Source: Clostridium tyrobutyricum DSM 2637 = ATCC 25755 = JCM 11008 (GTDB lineage Bacteria > Bacillota > Clostridia > Clostridiales > Clostridiaceae). Taken from it: a stretch of DNA of 64,000 bases. The stretch covers positions 22,895-86,894 of the forward strand of contig NZ_APMH01000006.1 of assembly GCF_000359585.1 (NCBI RefSeq). The letters are read 5' to 3'. Below are positions 1-9,335 of the stretch, one piece after another. Numbering within the stretch: the stretch's first letter is position 1; each line of letters opens with the position of its first letter. Under the pieces are notes generated by a model. That model worked only from the letters and a program-made list of their open reading frames with translations. It was not told where the DNA came from and did not search any database. The translations under genes and the position numbers were made by a program.

Positions 1-143
1 TAGTCCTTCATCCACTTCCAAGAGTAAATGAGATTGCATGTGAAGTAGATGATGATCCAAGAGCATGTTATTTTAAACAGGCCCAATATGGGGTTTATGC
101 TAGAGAAGCACTTATAATGAAACTTTTAGGCTTGGAATTATAG
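1..143 (+). CDS. pyrB: Aspartate carbamoyltransferase catalytic chain, C-terminal end (partial)
   Basis: The window opens inside a reading frame (first full codon at 3) whose last 46 residues start [12 protein letters not shown] and end in [16 protein letters not shown] is the conserved C-terminal signature of the PyrB catalytic chain, which condenses carbamoyl phosphate with aspartate in pyrimidine synthesis. The stop at 141-143 lies 14 nt before the start of pyrI, the usual pyrBI arrangement. The 5' part and any attenuator lie outside the window. Confidence 0.9.
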   Translation, partial: VLHPLPRVNEIACEVDDDPRACYFKQAQYGVYAREALIMKLLGLEL

Positions 144-157
144 GAGGGGATTAGAAT

Positions 158-595
158 ATGCTTCAAATAAATAGTATAAAAAATGGAATTGTAATAGACC
201 ATATAAAAGCAGGCTATGGAATGAAGATATTCAATTATTTGAAATTAAATAATGTGGATTATTCAGTAGCGCTCATAATGAATGCTCAAAGTGGAAAATT
301 GGGAAAAAAGGATATAATAAAAATAGAAAATAAACTGGAAATTGATTTTGCTATATTGGGTTTCATAGATCCAAATATAACTATAAATATAATAAAAGAT
401 GAAGTTATTGATAAAAAAGTAAAGCTAAAACTGCCTAAGAGCATAAAAAATGTGATTAAATGCAAAAATCCAAGATGTATAACTTCAGTAGAAAAAAACT
501 TAGCACAAGAATTTTATTTGTCTGATGAAGAGTTAGGAGAATATAGATGTAATTATTGTGATGAAATTTATACTGATGTGGATTTTTCTGTTTAG
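158..595 (+). CDS. pyrI: Aspartate carbamoyltransferase regulatory chain
   Basis: The 145-residue protein has the length and layout of PyrI: an N-terminal allosteric nucleotide-binding domain and a C-terminal zinc domain. The four zinc ligands are visible as Cys102, Cys107, Cys131 and Cys134 (CKNPRC and CNYC). PyrI links catalytic PyrB trimers into a dodecamer and carries feedback by nucleotides. A good ribosome site (AGGAGGGG, 142-149) precedes the ATG. The gene follows pyrB directly and leads into pyrF, so it is part of the pyrimidine operon. Confidence 0.93.
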   Translation: MLQINSIKNGIVIDHIKAGYGMKIFNYLKLNNVDYSVALIMNAQSGKLGKKDIIKIENKLEIDFAILGFIDPNITINIIKDEVIDKKVKLKLPKSIKNVIKCKNPRCITSVEKNLAQEFYLSDEELGEYRCNYCDEIYTDVDFSV

Positions 596-609
596 AAAGG
601 TTGTATTTT

Positions 610-1479
610 ATGATAATAGATAAACTATATGAAAGTGTAAACAATAAGGGGAATGTATGTGTAGGCCTGGATACTGCAGTTGAATATATGCCTGATGATA
701 TTGTAAAGTCCAGTGAGAATATTTGTGATACTATATTTGAATACAATAAAAATATAATTGACAGTACTTTTGATGTAGCAGCTTGTTTTAAAGTACAAAT
801 TGCATATTATGAAGCTCTTGGAATTGAGGGCCTAAAAGTCTATTCAGATACACTAAAATACATTAAAAGTAAAAATTCCATAGCTATTGCAGATATTAAA
901 AGAGGAGACATAAAAAAGACGGCAGAAATGTATGCAAAAGCCCATTTTGAAGGTGATTTTGAAAGTGACTTCATAACTTTGAATCCATATATGGGACTTG
1001 ATACCATAGATCCATATTTGTCTTATATACAAAAGAAAGACAAAGGAGTATTTGTCCTTATAAGAACATCCAATGATGGAGCAAGAGATATTCAATACAT
1101 AGATACAAAACTAAATGGAAAAGTTTATAATGTTTTAGGACAAAAAGTTAAAGAATTGGGAGACAAATATCTTGGCCAATGTGGATATAGTTCCATTGGA
1201 GGAGTTATGGGATGTACTCATCTTGAAGAAGGTAAAGAGCTTAGAAAAAGTTTAGACAGTATGTTTTTTCTAATACCGGGATATGGAGCACAGGGCGGAG
1301 CTGCCAAAGATGTTGCCGTATATTTGAAAGACGGTAATGGTGGTGTAGTAAATTCTTCTCGAGGAATTTTAATGGCATATAAAAAGTATGATAATTACAC
1401 AGACTATGCAGAGTGTGCAAGATTAGAAGTAATTAAGATGAGAGACAGTATATTAGAAGAAGTAAATAAAAGTTTATAA
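610..1479 (+). CDS. pyrF: Orotidine 5'-phosphate decarboxylase (type 2)
   Basis: The 289-residue protein decarboxylates OMP to UMP, the last step of UMP synthesis. The catalytic signature DIKRGDI is at residues 95-101, with the alternating Asp-Lys-Asp charges of the family. The length fits the longer type 2 subfamily rather than the roughly 230-residue bacterial type 1. A longer frame opens with TTG at 601, but the ribosome site GAAAGG (595-600) abuts that codon and is correctly spaced (9 nt) for the ATG at 610, so 610 is chosen. Confidence 0.92.
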   Translation: MIIDKLYESVNNKGNVCVGLDTAVEYMPDDIVKSSENICDTIFEYNKNIIDSTFDVAACFKVQIAYYEALGIEGLKVYSDTLKYIKSKNSIAIADIKRGDIKKTAEMYAKAHFEGDFESDFITLNPYMGLDTIDPYLSYIQKKDKGVFVLIRTSNDGARDIQYIDTKLNGKVYNVLGQKVKELGDKYLGQCGYSSIGGVMGCTHLEEGKELRKSLDSMFFLIPGYGAQGGAAKDVAVYLKDGNGGVVNSSRGILMAYKKYDNYTDYAECARLEVIKMRDSILEEVNKSL

Positions 1480-1499
1480 TATATTTTTATATTATAGAA

Positions 1500-2276
1500 A
1501 TGGAGAAGATGCATTTGGAAGATAAATTAGAGTATATTGCCTGTAGAGTAGATAAAAACACTAAAATTAAAGATAATATATATGAAATTGAATTTAAAGG
1601 TAATTTTAATGGAAAGCCGGGACAATTTTATATGTTGAGATCCTGGAATATGTATCCACTTCTCTCAAGGCCTATAAGTATATGTTATTTGGATGAAAAT
1701 AAGATAACTTTTTTATATCAGGTAGTTGGAAATGGAACTAAAAAATTATCTTTATTACATCAAGGTGATGAAGTTAAATTAACAGGTCCCCTTGGAAATG
1801 GATTTGATATTGATAAAATGAATGGAAAGATTTCAATAGTATCAGGGGGAATAGGCATTGCACCTATGCTGTATCTAGTAAAAAATATAAAGGAAACTTT
1901 AAATAAAGGAAATATTCAAATAGACCTTTATGCAGGATTTAAAAAGGATACTTATATATTGGATAGATTTGAACAATTTGTAGATAATATCTATTATTCC
2001 GTAGAAGTTGGCAAAGGTGAAGAAACAGTAGGATATATAACTGATATTTTTCACCCGGAAAATTATGATATGGTATTATGCTGTGGACCTGAACCAATGA
2101 TGAAAAAGGTTGTAAACATGTGTGGGGACAAGAAGGTGCCTTTATATGTTTCTATGGAGAATCACATGGCATGTGGGGTTGGTGCATGTTTAGTGTGTAC
2201 TTGTAAGACTAAACATGGTAATAAGAGAACTTGTTGTGATGGACCTGTATTTTCAGGTGAAGATTTAGTTCTTTAA
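1500..2276 (+). CDS. pyrK: Dihydroorotate dehydrogenase electron-transfer subunit
   Basis: PyrK passes electrons from dihydroorotate oxidation in PyrD to NAD+ through FAD and a [2Fe-2S] cluster. Visible motifs are the FAD-binding RPIS (57-60), the nucleotide-binding GGIGIAPM (116-123), and C-terminal cluster cysteines at 225, 230, 233 and 246. It sits directly upstream of pyrD, as in class 1B systems. The start is uncertain: the ATG at 1500 has a poor ribosome site, and an in-frame ATG at 1509 has GGAG too close. The difference is only three residues. Confidence 0.92.
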   Translation: MEKMHLEDKLEYIACRVDKNTKIKDNIYEIEFKGNFNGKPGQFYMLRSWNMYPLLSRPISICYLDENKITFLYQVVGNGTKKLSLLHQGDEVKLTGPLGNGFDIDKMNGKISIVSGGIGIAPMLYLVKNIKETLNKGNIQIDLYAGFKKDTYILDRFEQFVDNIYYSVEVGKGEETVGYITDIFHPENYDMVLCCGPEPMMKKVVNMCGDKKVPLYVSMENHMACGVGACLVCTCKTKHGNKRTCCDGPVFSGEDLVL

Positions 2277-2294
2277 TGCATAAGGAGGAGATTT

Positions 2295-3185
2295 ATGGAT
2301 ATATGCGGAGTGCATTTTAAAAACCCGGTATTGGCAGCTTCAGGTACTTTTGGATTTGGAAAGGAATATAATAGATTCTTTGATGTTTCAAAACTTGGAG
2401 GTATATGCTCAAAGGGACTAACTTTACGTGAAAAAGCTGGTAATGACGGGGAAAGGGTCCTTGAAACTGCATCTGGAATGTTAAATAGTGTAGGACTTCA
2501 GAATCCGGGAGTAAAACACTTTCTAAAGTATGAACTTCCTGAAATGAAAAAATTTAATACTGTGTCAATAGCAAATTTAGGGGGGGGGACTTTAGAAGAT
2601 TATATAGGTGGAGTTGAATTGCTTTGTGATTCAAGTGTAGATATGATTGAATTGAATATATCATGTCCTAATGTTAAAAGTGGAGGAATGGCATTTGGAA
2701 TAAAATCTTCTACTGCCTATGAAATTGTAAATAGTGTAAAAAAACATTGCAGTAATAAACCATTGGTAGTAAAGTTGTCTCCAAATGCAGAAAATATTGT
2801 AGATATGGCGGTTAAATGCTGTGAAGCTGGAGCGGATGCGGTCTCACTTGTAAACACATTTAAAGCCATGGCTATTGATATAAAGAGAAGAAAACCAATA
2901 TTCGAAAATATAACAGCAGGACTTTCAGGACCTGCTATAAAGCCAATAGCACTTAGAATGGTATATGAGGTTTCAAAAGCTGTGGATGTGCCTGTAATCG
3001 GACTTGGAGGAATATGCTCATGGCAGGATGCAGTAGAATTTATAATGGCAGGGGCAAGTCTTATACAGGTTGGAACTGCAAATTTTATTAATCCCACAAT
3101 ATGTTTGGATATAATAGACGGATTGGAAAATTACATGAGAAATCAAAATATAAAGAGTTTGAAAGAAATAACAGGTATAATATAA
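2295..3185 (+). CDS. pyrD: Dihydroorotate dehydrogenase, class 1B catalytic subunit
   Basis: This FMN-containing TIM-barrel enzyme oxidises dihydroorotate to orotate. The active-site base Cys124 lies in [10 protein letters not shown], and the FMN phosphate-binding C-terminal glycines are in IGLGGICSW and VGTANF. A cysteine rather than serine base, together with the adjacent pyrK, identifies the NAD-linked 1B type. The ribosome site AAGGAGG (2281-2287) is strong. A run of nine G residues inside the gene (2581-2589) is an obvious place for slippage or sequencing error, but the frame is intact here. Confidence 0.95.
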   Translation: MDICGVHFKNPVLAASGTFGFGKEYNRFFDVSKLGGICSKGLTLREKAGNDGERVLETASGMLNSVGLQNPGVKHFLKYELPEMKKFNTVSIANLGGGTLEDYIGGVELLCDSSVDMIELNISCPNVKSGGMAFGIKSSTAYEIVNSVKKHCSNKPLVVKLSPNAENIVDMAVKCCEAGADAVSLVNTFKAMAIDIKRRKPIFENITAGLSGPAIKPIALRMVYEVSKAVDVPVIGLGGICSWQDAVEFIMAGASLIQVGTANFINPTICLDIIDGLENYMRNQNIKSLKEITGII

Positions 3186-3210
3186 ATTATATGAATATTA
3201 GGAGGAAAAT

Positions 3211-3783
3211 ATGGATAATATAGTTGTAGATAAATTAAAAGAGGTTGGAGCATTGTTGGAAGGACATTTTTTACTATCTTCAGGTAAACATAGTGATAGA
3301 TACTGTCAGTGTGCCAAATTGCTTCAGTATCCAGATAAGGCTTGTGAAGTATTGAGTATAGTAGCGGATAAATTAAAAGAAGTTGATTTTGATAAGATAG
3401 TTGGACCAGCAATGGGTGGAGTAGTAGTGTCATATGAATTGGCAAGACAACTTAAAAAGCCTGGAATATTTGCAGAAAGACAAAATGGAAATATGACTGT
3501 AAGAAGGGGTTTTGAAATAAAGAAAGGTGAAAAGGTGATAATATCAGAAGACGTTATTACTACAGGAAAATCATCTCTTGAAGTTGCCAGGGTTATAGAG
3601 TCACTTGGAGGAAAAGTAGTAGCATTTTGTTGTATAGTAGATAGAAGGGCAGATGGTGTAGAGATACCATATCCGGTTTACAGTGCTGTAAAATTGAATA
3701 TAAATACATATGATTCAGACAATTGTCCACTTTGTAAAAAAGGTTTGGCCTATGAAAAACCTGGCAGCAGAGTATTCAAGTAA
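3211..3783 (+). CDS. pyrE: Orotate phosphoribosyltransferase
   Basis: PyrE joins orotate to PRPP to make OMP. The 190-residue protein has the PRPP-binding loop [13 protein letters not shown] at residues 109-121, with the acidic pair and the following TTGKS. Residues near 88-95 (AERQNG) form the flexible catalytic loop region. It is the last gene of the pyr operon and is followed by a clear rho-independent terminator. An extra CPLCKKG motif near the C-terminus is common in clostridial-type PyrE (from memory). Confidence 0.94.
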   Translation: MDNIVVDKLKEVGALLEGHFLLSSGKHSDRYCQCAKLLQYPDKACEVLSIVADKLKEVDFDKIVGPAMGGVVVSYELARQLKKPGIFAERQNGNMTVRRGFEIKKGEKVIISEDVITTGKSSLEVARVIESLGGKVVAFCCIVDRRADGVEIPYPVYSAVKLNINTYDSDNCPLCKKGLAYEKPGSRVFK

Positions 3784-3807
3784 TTATATTAATTCTATAT
3801 TGAAGTT

Positions 3808-3850
3808 AATAATTCCAGACAATTAATAGAACGCCTGGAATTATTTTTTT
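3808..3850 (+). terminator. Rho-independent terminator of the pyr operon
   Basis: Perfect 11-bp arms (AATAATTCCAG and CTGGAATTATT) close a 16-nt loop and run into a T-rich tail at 3842-3850. It lies 25 nt after the pyrE stop. Confidence 0.85.
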
Positions 3851-3971
3851 ATTGACTTCTATAAATTCATAAAAAGTTAGTATTATTTCATGAGTATTTG
3901 AGTTATAATAAAAACTGAGTTTTGTGATAGTAATGCTAATCATTATGAATTATATTAATAAAGTAAAAAGA

Positions 3972-4011
3972 AGGGAGGTACTGCTGTTAAACTGAAACAG
4001 CGGAAATATAG
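3972..4011 (+). promoter_or_regulatory. Ribosome site separated from a GTG start by a hairpin
   Basis: The only strong Shine-Dalgarno sequence before the next gene (GGGAGGT, 3973-3979) is 31 nt from its GTG start, too far for normal initiation. The bases between can fold: CTGCTGTT (3981-3988) pairs with AACAGCGG (3996-4003), one G-U pair, 7-nt loop. Folding would bring the two to within a normal distance. An in-frame TGA at 3993-3995 rules out a start nearer the Shine-Dalgarno. Translational bridging by the hairpin is an inference. Confidence 0.45.
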
Positions 4012-4799
4012 TGAGAAAAAAGCCAAGTATTTTTAGTAAGGAATATGAGAAGAAAATGAAGCAGAGAAGAATACGAATTTTTGCCATAACTATTATTTGT
4101 ATAGTTGTTATAGCATTGCTCTGCATTTATTTAACAGGTGCTTTTAAAACTGCTTTAAAAGATGTAAAGAATGAAAAACAAAGTATATCTATAAAGAATA
4201 ATAATACAAAAGATGTATCTAAAAAACAGCCAACTAAGAGTACAGAGTCTAAAGCTGAAAATAAAAGTAATGACTTGAAATATGAAGTTAAATTAAGTAG
4301 TGGGAAAAGTGTAAATTTAACATATGAAAACAACAATAACAACAAGACTTTTAAAGATGTTACCCCTAAAGATGCTAATGTAGCCTATAGCATAAGTCCT
4401 TCAAAGAAAAATATAGTTTTATTTGATGATAAATCGCAGAGTATACTGTTGTTTGATATTAATGGAAATAAGCAGGATATAACTAATTCTCAATATGTAT
4501 CTACTAATGGTACAGTTGTAGCAAAGAAATCTCAGTTATCATCAAATCCAAGTTATATATGGTGCAGTTCTCCAAAATTTATAGATAATGATAATATTGC
4601 ATATATAAGCCAGCTTCCATGGATTGGCAAGACTTCTAAATATGTGTGGATTCGGAATTTGCAAAATAAGAGCAATGTTATGGTCCAGTCCATAGAAGGA
4701 GAAAGCATAAAGTTTGGAGATGTTACAGATAAAGGACTTACAGTTATTTCAGATGGAACAACTGTGTATCTAACAGCAGCAGGTGAAGTTAGCCAATAA
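4011..4799 (+). CDS. Membrane-anchored protein of unknown function
   Basis: The 262-residue protein has a basic N-terminus (RKK, KKMKQRR), one membrane segment at about 23-44 and no cleavable signal or lipobox. A low-complexity Lys/Asn/Ser linker follows to about residue 100. The extracytoplasmic C-terminal part has short beta-rich stretches (IVLFDDKSQSILLFDINGN, VWIRNLQNKSN, GTTVYLTAAGE) that look like propeller blades of the TolB/WD type, though too few for a full propeller. I do not recognise a family. The GTG start is chosen because an in-frame stop lies at 3993; the ribosome site is unusual (see 3972-4011). Confidence 0.65.
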   Translation: MRKKPSIFSKEYEKKMKQRRIRIFAITIICIVVIALLCIYLTGAFKTALKDVKNEKQSISIKNNNTKDVSKKQPTKSTESKAENKSNDLKYEVKLSSGKSVNLTYENNNNNKTFKDVTPKDANVAYSISPSKKNIVLFDDKSQSILLFDINGNKQDITNSQYVSTNGTVVAKKSQLSSNPSYIWCSSPKFIDNDNIAYISQLPWIGKTSKYVWIRNLQNKSNVMVQSIEGESIKFGDVTDKGLTVISDGTTVYLTAAGEVSQ

Positions 4800-4822
4800 A
4801 ACTTAAGGTTTATTGGCTTTTT
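4792..4822 (+). terminator. Rho-independent terminator
   Basis: GCCAATAAA (4792-4800) pairs with TTTATTGGC (4809-4817) and is followed by TTTTT. The preceding gene's stop codon is inside the left arm. Confidence 0.85.
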
Positions 4823-4872
4823 CAATGCAAAAAATTACAAAGAGCAAAAACAGTAATTTATAGGAGGTTCTT

Positions 4873-5658
4873 ATGATAATAGGTATGTCATCAGCTTGTT
4901 TTTATCCTGATGTAAGGACGGAAAACAGTATAGAATTGATGAAAACCATCGGATTTAATACAGGGGAATTGTTTTTAAACAGTATTAGTGAGTATGAAGA
5001 TGATTTTGGAAAATTAATTTTAGAACAAGAATTGATAAATGATTTTAGAGTAAATTCTGTACATGCATTTTCAGTTTCTTTTGAACCATATTTATTTGAC
5101 AGCTACAAAAGAAGAAGAGATGATTGTTTTATATTATTTAAAAAGATATGTAAAGTAGCAAGAAAAGTAGGAGCACATTGCTATACTTTCCATGGAATGC
5201 GTTATTGCAATATGGATTCTATTAATATGAATATGATCATTGATGTATATGATAAACTTACATATACTGCTGCAGAGTATGGAATAAAACTATGTCAGGA
5301 AAACGTATTTTGGTGTATGTCAAATAGTATTGAATTCTTATATAAAATTAAAGAAAAGTGTAAAGGACCTCTATATTTTACTTTAGACATAAAACAAGCA
5401 TATAAATCTGGAAAATTACCAGATGATTATATAGAAGTAATGAAAGATCAGTTAGCTAATTTTCATATAAATGATAGAACTAAAAATAGTATATGTCTGC
5501 TCCCTGGTCAGGGAAATGTAAATTATAAAAAAATATTTTGTAAATTAAAGGAAATAGGGTATAATGGAATAGGCATAATTGAAGTATACAAAGAAAATTA
5601 TAATGAATACACTGAACTTATAAAGGCTAAAAAATATCTTGATAGGCAAAAATATTGA
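4873..5658 (+). CDS. Sugar phosphate isomerase/epimerase-like TIM-barrel protein
   Basis: The 261-residue protein has the pattern of the xylose isomerase-like TIM-barrel family (AP endonuclease 2 fold): a strand-end VHAFS near 57, CYTFHGMRY near 112, KLCQENVFWC near 139, FTLDIKQAY near 175, FHINDR near 197 and a final GIIEVY near 236. These supply the His, Glu and Asp residues that normally bind a divalent metal. The substrate cannot be named. It has a strong ribosome site (AGGAGG, 4862-4867) and appears monocistronic. About 200 nt of AT-rich sequence follow before tig, with no gene and only a weak hairpin (AAAAATC/GATTTTT, near 5664-5692). Confidence 0.72.
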   Translation: MIIGMSSACFYPDVRTENSIELMKTIGFNTGELFLNSISEYEDDFGKLILEQELINDFRVNSVHAFSVSFEPYLFDSYKRRRDDCFILFKKICKVARKVGAHCYTFHGMRYCNMDSINMNMIIDVYDKLTYTAAEYGIKLCQENVFWCMSNSIEFLYKIKEKCKGPLYFTLDIKQAYKSGKLPDDYIEVMKDQLANFHINDRTKNSICLLPGQGNVNYKKIFCKLKEIGYNGIGIIEVYKENYNEYTELIKAKKYLDRQKY

Positions 5659-5858
5659 AAAACTAAAAATCGGCTATAAAATTTGTGATTTTTGGTATAT
5701 AATTATAATATATAGTTTTTAGACGATATAATTATAATTTAAGGTATAATTTAAAAAATTACTGATGGTTAATTTGTATGAATGTATAATAATATATGAT
5801 ATAATATCATGGTTAATGTTAATATAAGTGTATAGTGTAATTTAGGAGGAAATGAATA

Positions 5859-7151
5859 ATGAACGTTAAAGTGGAAAAAATAGAAAACAATGTAGTAAAA
5901 ATGGAAATAACAGTAGAATCGGAAAAATTTAATGAAGCAGTTAAAAAGGCATTTGCTAAAAATGCTAAAAAGTTTAATATACCTGGATTTAGAAAAGGCA
6001 AGGCTCCTATGAACATAATAAAGAAATATTATGGTGAAGGAGTATTTTATGAAGATGCTATAAACTTTTGCTGCGATGAGACATATCCAACAGCTTTAAA
6101 GGAAAATGATATTAAACCAGTTGATTATCCTAAAATCGATATAGTACAAATTGGTGAAAACAAGGATTTTATATATTCAGCTGATGTTACAGTAGTACCT
6201 GAAGTTGAACTTGGTGAATACAAAGGTGTAGAAGTTAAGAAAAATACATATGAAGTAACAGATGAAGAAGTAGAACAGGAATTAAAATCAAGACAGGAAA
6301 AGAATGCTAGAATAGAAACAAAAGAGGATGGAACTGTTGAAAAGGGAAATATAGCAGTAATAGATTTTAAAGGATATGTAGATGACAAAGCGTTCCAAGG
6401 CGGAGAAGGAAAAGACTATGAACTTGAAATAGGCTCTGGAACATTTATAGATAATTTTGAGGATCAACTTATAGGACTAAAAGTTGGAGACCAAAAAGAT
6501 GTAGAAGTTACATTTCCAGAGGAATATGGCAGTGAAGAATTAAATGGTAAAAAGGCATTATTCAAAGTTGCAATTAAGGCAATAAAGATAAAGGAACTTC
6601 CAGAATTAGACGATGAATTTGCTAAGGAAATTTCTGAATTTGATACATTAGATGAAGTAAAAGCAGATATAAAGAAAAAGAAACAGGAGGAAAATGAACT
6701 AAGAGCTAAGAGAGAATATGAAGATGCAGTTATAGATGCAGTTAGTTCAAACGCTAAAATTGATATCCCAGACATAATGGTAGATAAGGAAATTGATGCT
6801 ATGCTTAAAGATTTGGAAATGAGATTGAAATATCAAGGACTAGATCTTAAGTCATATTATAAATACACAAATAATACAGAAGAAAAAGTTAGAGAATATA
6901 TGAGAGAAACTGCACAAAAGAAAGTCAGAACAGATTTGGTAATTTCTAAAATTGGCGAAGTGGAGAACATAAAGGCAGAAGATGAGGAATTATTGAATAG
7001 AGCTACTGAAATGGCTAAACAATATGGAAATAATGAGCCAGAAAAGACAGCTAAATTAATTCTTGATAGTCAAAAAGGCTATCTTGAGACTGATGTGATA
7101 AATGAAAAAGTTGTTAAAATGTTAGTTGACAATAGTAAAGCAGTGGCATAA
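5859..7151 (+). CDS. tig: Trigger factor (ribosome-associated chaperone, peptidyl-prolyl isomerase)
   Basis: Trigger factor binds the ribosome exit tunnel and shields new chains. The ribosome-docking signature GFRKGKAP is at residues 43-50. The FKBP-like isomerase domain follows at about 150-245 ([16 protein letters not shown], then [13 protein letters not shown]), and the helical C-terminal cradle to residue 430. The length is typical. TAGGAGGA at 5843-5850 is a good ribosome site. It heads the conserved tig-clpP-clpX-lon-engB order, but its own terminator separates it from clpP. Confidence 0.96.
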   Translation: MNVKVEKIENNVVKMEITVESEKFNEAVKKAFAKNAKKFNIPGFRKGKAPMNIIKKYYGEGVFYEDAINFCCDETYPTALKENDIKPVDYPKIDIVQIGENKDFIYSADVTVVPEVELGEYKGVEVKKNTYEVTDEEVEQELKSRQEKNARIETKEDGTVEKGNIAVIDFKGYVDDKAFQGGEGKDYELEIGSGTFIDNFEDQLIGLKVGDQKDVEVTFPEEYGSEELNGKKALFKVAIKAIKIKELPELDDEFAKEISEFDTLDEVKADIKKKKQEENELRAKREYEDAVIDAVSSNAKIDIPDIMVDKEIDAMLKDLEMRLKYQGLDLKSYYKYTNNTEEKVREYMRETAQKKVRTDLVISKIGEVENIKAEDEELLNRATEMAKQYGNNEPEKTAKLILDSQKGYLETDVINEKVVKMLVDNSKAVA

Positions 7152-7164
7152 TATAATGTGTAAG

Positions 7165-7198
7165 AATTAATTGCTGGAATTTTCCGGCAATTAATTTT
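7165..7198 (+). terminator. Rho-independent terminator after tig
   Basis: AATTAATTGC-type arms with an inner C/T-GG stem (7165-7178 against 7182-7195) fold around a short AT loop and end in TTTT. Confidence 0.75.
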
Positions 7199-7284
7199 AA
7201 ATAATAATATTTTTATGTTTTGTAGAAACTAAATTTTATGTATAATAATCATTTAAAATGGTTATAAAAAGGAGGAGATAGTTT

Positions 7285-7869
7285 ATGAGCTTAGTACCAG
7301 TAGTTGTTGAACAGACTAATAGAGGGGAAAGATCCTACGATATTTATTCAAGGCTTCTAAAAGATAGAGTAATAATGTTGAGTGAAGAAGTTAATGATGT
7401 TTCAGCAAGTCTTATAGTAGCTCAATTATTGTTCCTAGAGGCAGAAGATCCTGACAAGGATATACATTTATACATAAATAGTCCAGGAGGCTCAATAACC
7501 TCCGGTATGGCAATTTATGATACAATGCAATATATAAAATCAGATGTATCTACTATATGCATAGGTATGGCTGCTTCCATGGGAGCATTTTTACTTACAG
7601 CAGGTGCAAAGGGAAAAAGATTTGCACTGCCAAATGCTGAAATAATGATACACCAACCTTTAGGCGGCTTTCAAGGTCAGGCAACTGATATTGGGATTCA
7701 TGCAAATAGGATACTTAACATAAAGAAAAAATTGAATAAGATAATTAGTGATAGATCAGGTCAACCTTTGGAAGTAATTGAAAAAGACACAGAAAGAGAT
7801 AACTTTATGTCAGCAGAAGAAGCTAAAAATTATGGATTAATAGATGGGGTTATTGAAAAGAAACAATAA
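7285..7869 (+). CDS. clpP: ATP-dependent Clp protease proteolytic subunit
   Basis: This is the serine peptidase core that forms a double heptameric barrel. The catalytic triad is visible as Ser98 (GMAASMGAF), His123 (MIHQPLGG) and Asp172 (ERDNFMS). The 194-residue length is typical. A strong AGGAGGAG ribosome site precedes the ATG. It is followed 20 nt later by clpX, so the two are probably co-transcribed. I saw no clear CtsR operator upstream; a TATAAT at 7241-7246 may be the -10. Confidence 0.97.
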   Translation: MSLVPVVVEQTNRGERSYDIYSRLLKDRVIMLSEEVNDVSASLIVAQLLFLEAEDPDKDIHLYINSPGGSITSGMAIYDTMQYIKSDVSTICIGMAASMGAFLLTAGAKGKRFALPNAEIMIHQPLGGFQGQATDIGIHANRILNIKKKLNKIISDRSGQPLEVIEKDTERDNFMSAEEAKNYGLIDGVIEKKQ

Positions 7870-7888
7870 CCTTAGGTGAGGTGTAGAT

Positions 7889-9178
7889 ATGGCCAAAAAT
7901 GATGATAGAAAACAACTCAAGTGTTCATTTTGTGGTAAAACACAAGACCAGGTTAAAAGATTAATAGCAGGACCTGGAGTATATATTTGTGATGAATGTA
8001 TAGAACTTTGTTCCGAAATAATAAGCGATGAATTTGAAGATGATGTTCAGACAGATCTAACGTCTCTTCCAAAGCCTTTGGAAATTAAAAACTATCTTGA
8101 TCAGTATGTAATTGGTCAGGATGATGCTAAAAAATCATTATCAGTAGCAGTTTATAATCACTATAAGAGAATAAATTCAAATAGTAAAAATGATGATGTA
8201 GAATTACAGAAAAGTAATATACTTTTGCTTGGTCCTACAGGTTCAGGTAAAACTCTTTTAGCACAGACTCTTGCTAAATTCCTGAATGTACCATTTGCTA
8301 TTGCCGATGCAACTACATTGACAGAAGCCGGATATGTAGGAGAAGATGTTGAAAATATACTTTTAAAACTTATACAAAATGCTGACTATGATATAGAAAA
8401 GGCTGAACATGGAATAGTCTATATAGATGAGATAGATAAAATAGCAAGAAAATCTGAGAATCCATCTATCACCAGAGATGTTTCTGGTGAAGGAGTACAA
8501 CAGGCACTCTTGAAGATATTGGAGGGAACAGTTGCTTCAGTTCCACCACAGGGTGGTAGAAAACATCCTCATCAAGAATTTATTCAGATAAATACTACAA
8601 ATATATTATTTATCTGTGGAGGAGCTTTTGATGGAATAGATAATATAATAGAAAGAAGAACAAGAGTAAGTACCTTAGGGTTTGGAGCACAAATACAATC
8701 CAAAAAGGATAAGGACATTGGAAAGCTTCTTAAAAATATAATGCCTGGAGATCTTATGAAATTTGGTCTTATACCAGAATTTACAGGAAGAATTCCTATT
8801 GTTGTTACACTAGATGCATTGGATAAAAAGGCGCTTATTAGTATACTTGAAAAGCCTAAAAATGCACTTGTTAAGCAATACAAAAAGCTCTTTGAACTTG
8901 ACAATGTAGAATTGGAATTTAAAGATGAAGCCTTAGAAGCAATTGCAGATGAAGCCTTAAAGAGAAATACGGGAGCAAGAGGACTTAGAGCTATTATAGA
9001 AGAAACTATGAAGGATATAATGTTTGACATACCTTCAAAAGAAGAGATATCAAAGGTAATAATAAATAAAAATACCATAGCAGATAAAAAGCCGGAACTT
9101 ATAACTGTTGAAAATGGGAAAAGGACTCCTATAAAAGTTAAAAAACCAAGAACTAGAAAAGGGCCTGAAACTGCATAG
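7889..9178 (+). CDS. clpX: ATP-dependent Clp protease ATP-binding subunit ClpX
   Basis: ClpX unfolds substrates and feeds them into ClpP. The N-terminal zinc-binding domain has Cys12, Cys15, Cys34 and Cys37 (CSFC and CDEC). Walker A GPTGSGKT is at 115-122 and Walker B YIDEID at 178-183. The AAA+ sensor region [10 protein letters not shown] is near 369. The 429-residue length is normal, and a terminator follows. Confidence 0.97.
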   Translation: MAKNDDRKQLKCSFCGKTQDQVKRLIAGPGVYICDECIELCSEIISDEFEDDVQTDLTSLPKPLEIKNYLDQYVIGQDDAKKSLSVAVYNHYKRINSNSKNDDVELQKSNILLLGPTGSGKTLLAQTLAKFLNVPFAIADATTLTEAGYVGEDVENILLKLIQNADYDIEKAEHGIVYIDEIDKIARKSENPSITRDVSGEGVQQALLKILEGTVASVPPQGGRKHPHQEFIQINTTNILFICGGAFDGIDNIIERRTRVSTLGFGAQIQSKKDKDIGKLLKNIMPGDLMKFGLIPEFTGRIPIVVTLDALDKKALISILEKPKNALVKQYKKLFELDNVELEFKDEALEAIADEALKRNTGARGLRAIIEETMKDIMFDIPSKEEISKVIINKNTIADKKPELITVENGKRTPIKVKKPRTRKGPETA

Positions 9179-9185
9179 GTGTAAA

Positions 9186-9214
9186 GGGAGTACTGAATTT
9201 CAGTGCTCCTTTTT
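9186..9214 (+). terminator. Rho-independent terminator after clpX
   Basis: GGAGTACTGAA pairs with TTCAGTGCTCC (one G-U pair), followed directly by TTTTT at 9210-9214. Confidence 0.8.
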
Positions 9215-9240
9215 ATATATGAATCATAAAAACTCAATAA

Positions 9241-9269
9241 TTGAAAAAAGCATGTTTTATAGTTATAAT
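9241..9269 (+). promoter_or_regulatory. Probable promoter of lon
   Basis: TTGAAA (9241-9246), a 17-nt spacer and TATAAT (9264-9269) form a near-consensus vegetative promoter 66 nt before the lon start. Nothing else is downstream. Confidence 0.6.
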
Positions 9270-9335
9270 ATACTAGTCTGATTATATTATAGATAATTCT
9301 TGTAGAATTTAAACTTTTTAAGTAAGGAGAAAGAT

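Noticed and set aside
8584..9237. 217-residue minus-strand frame opposite clpX
   Set aside because: Ser/Leu-rich shadow of a conserved gene; no ribosome site.
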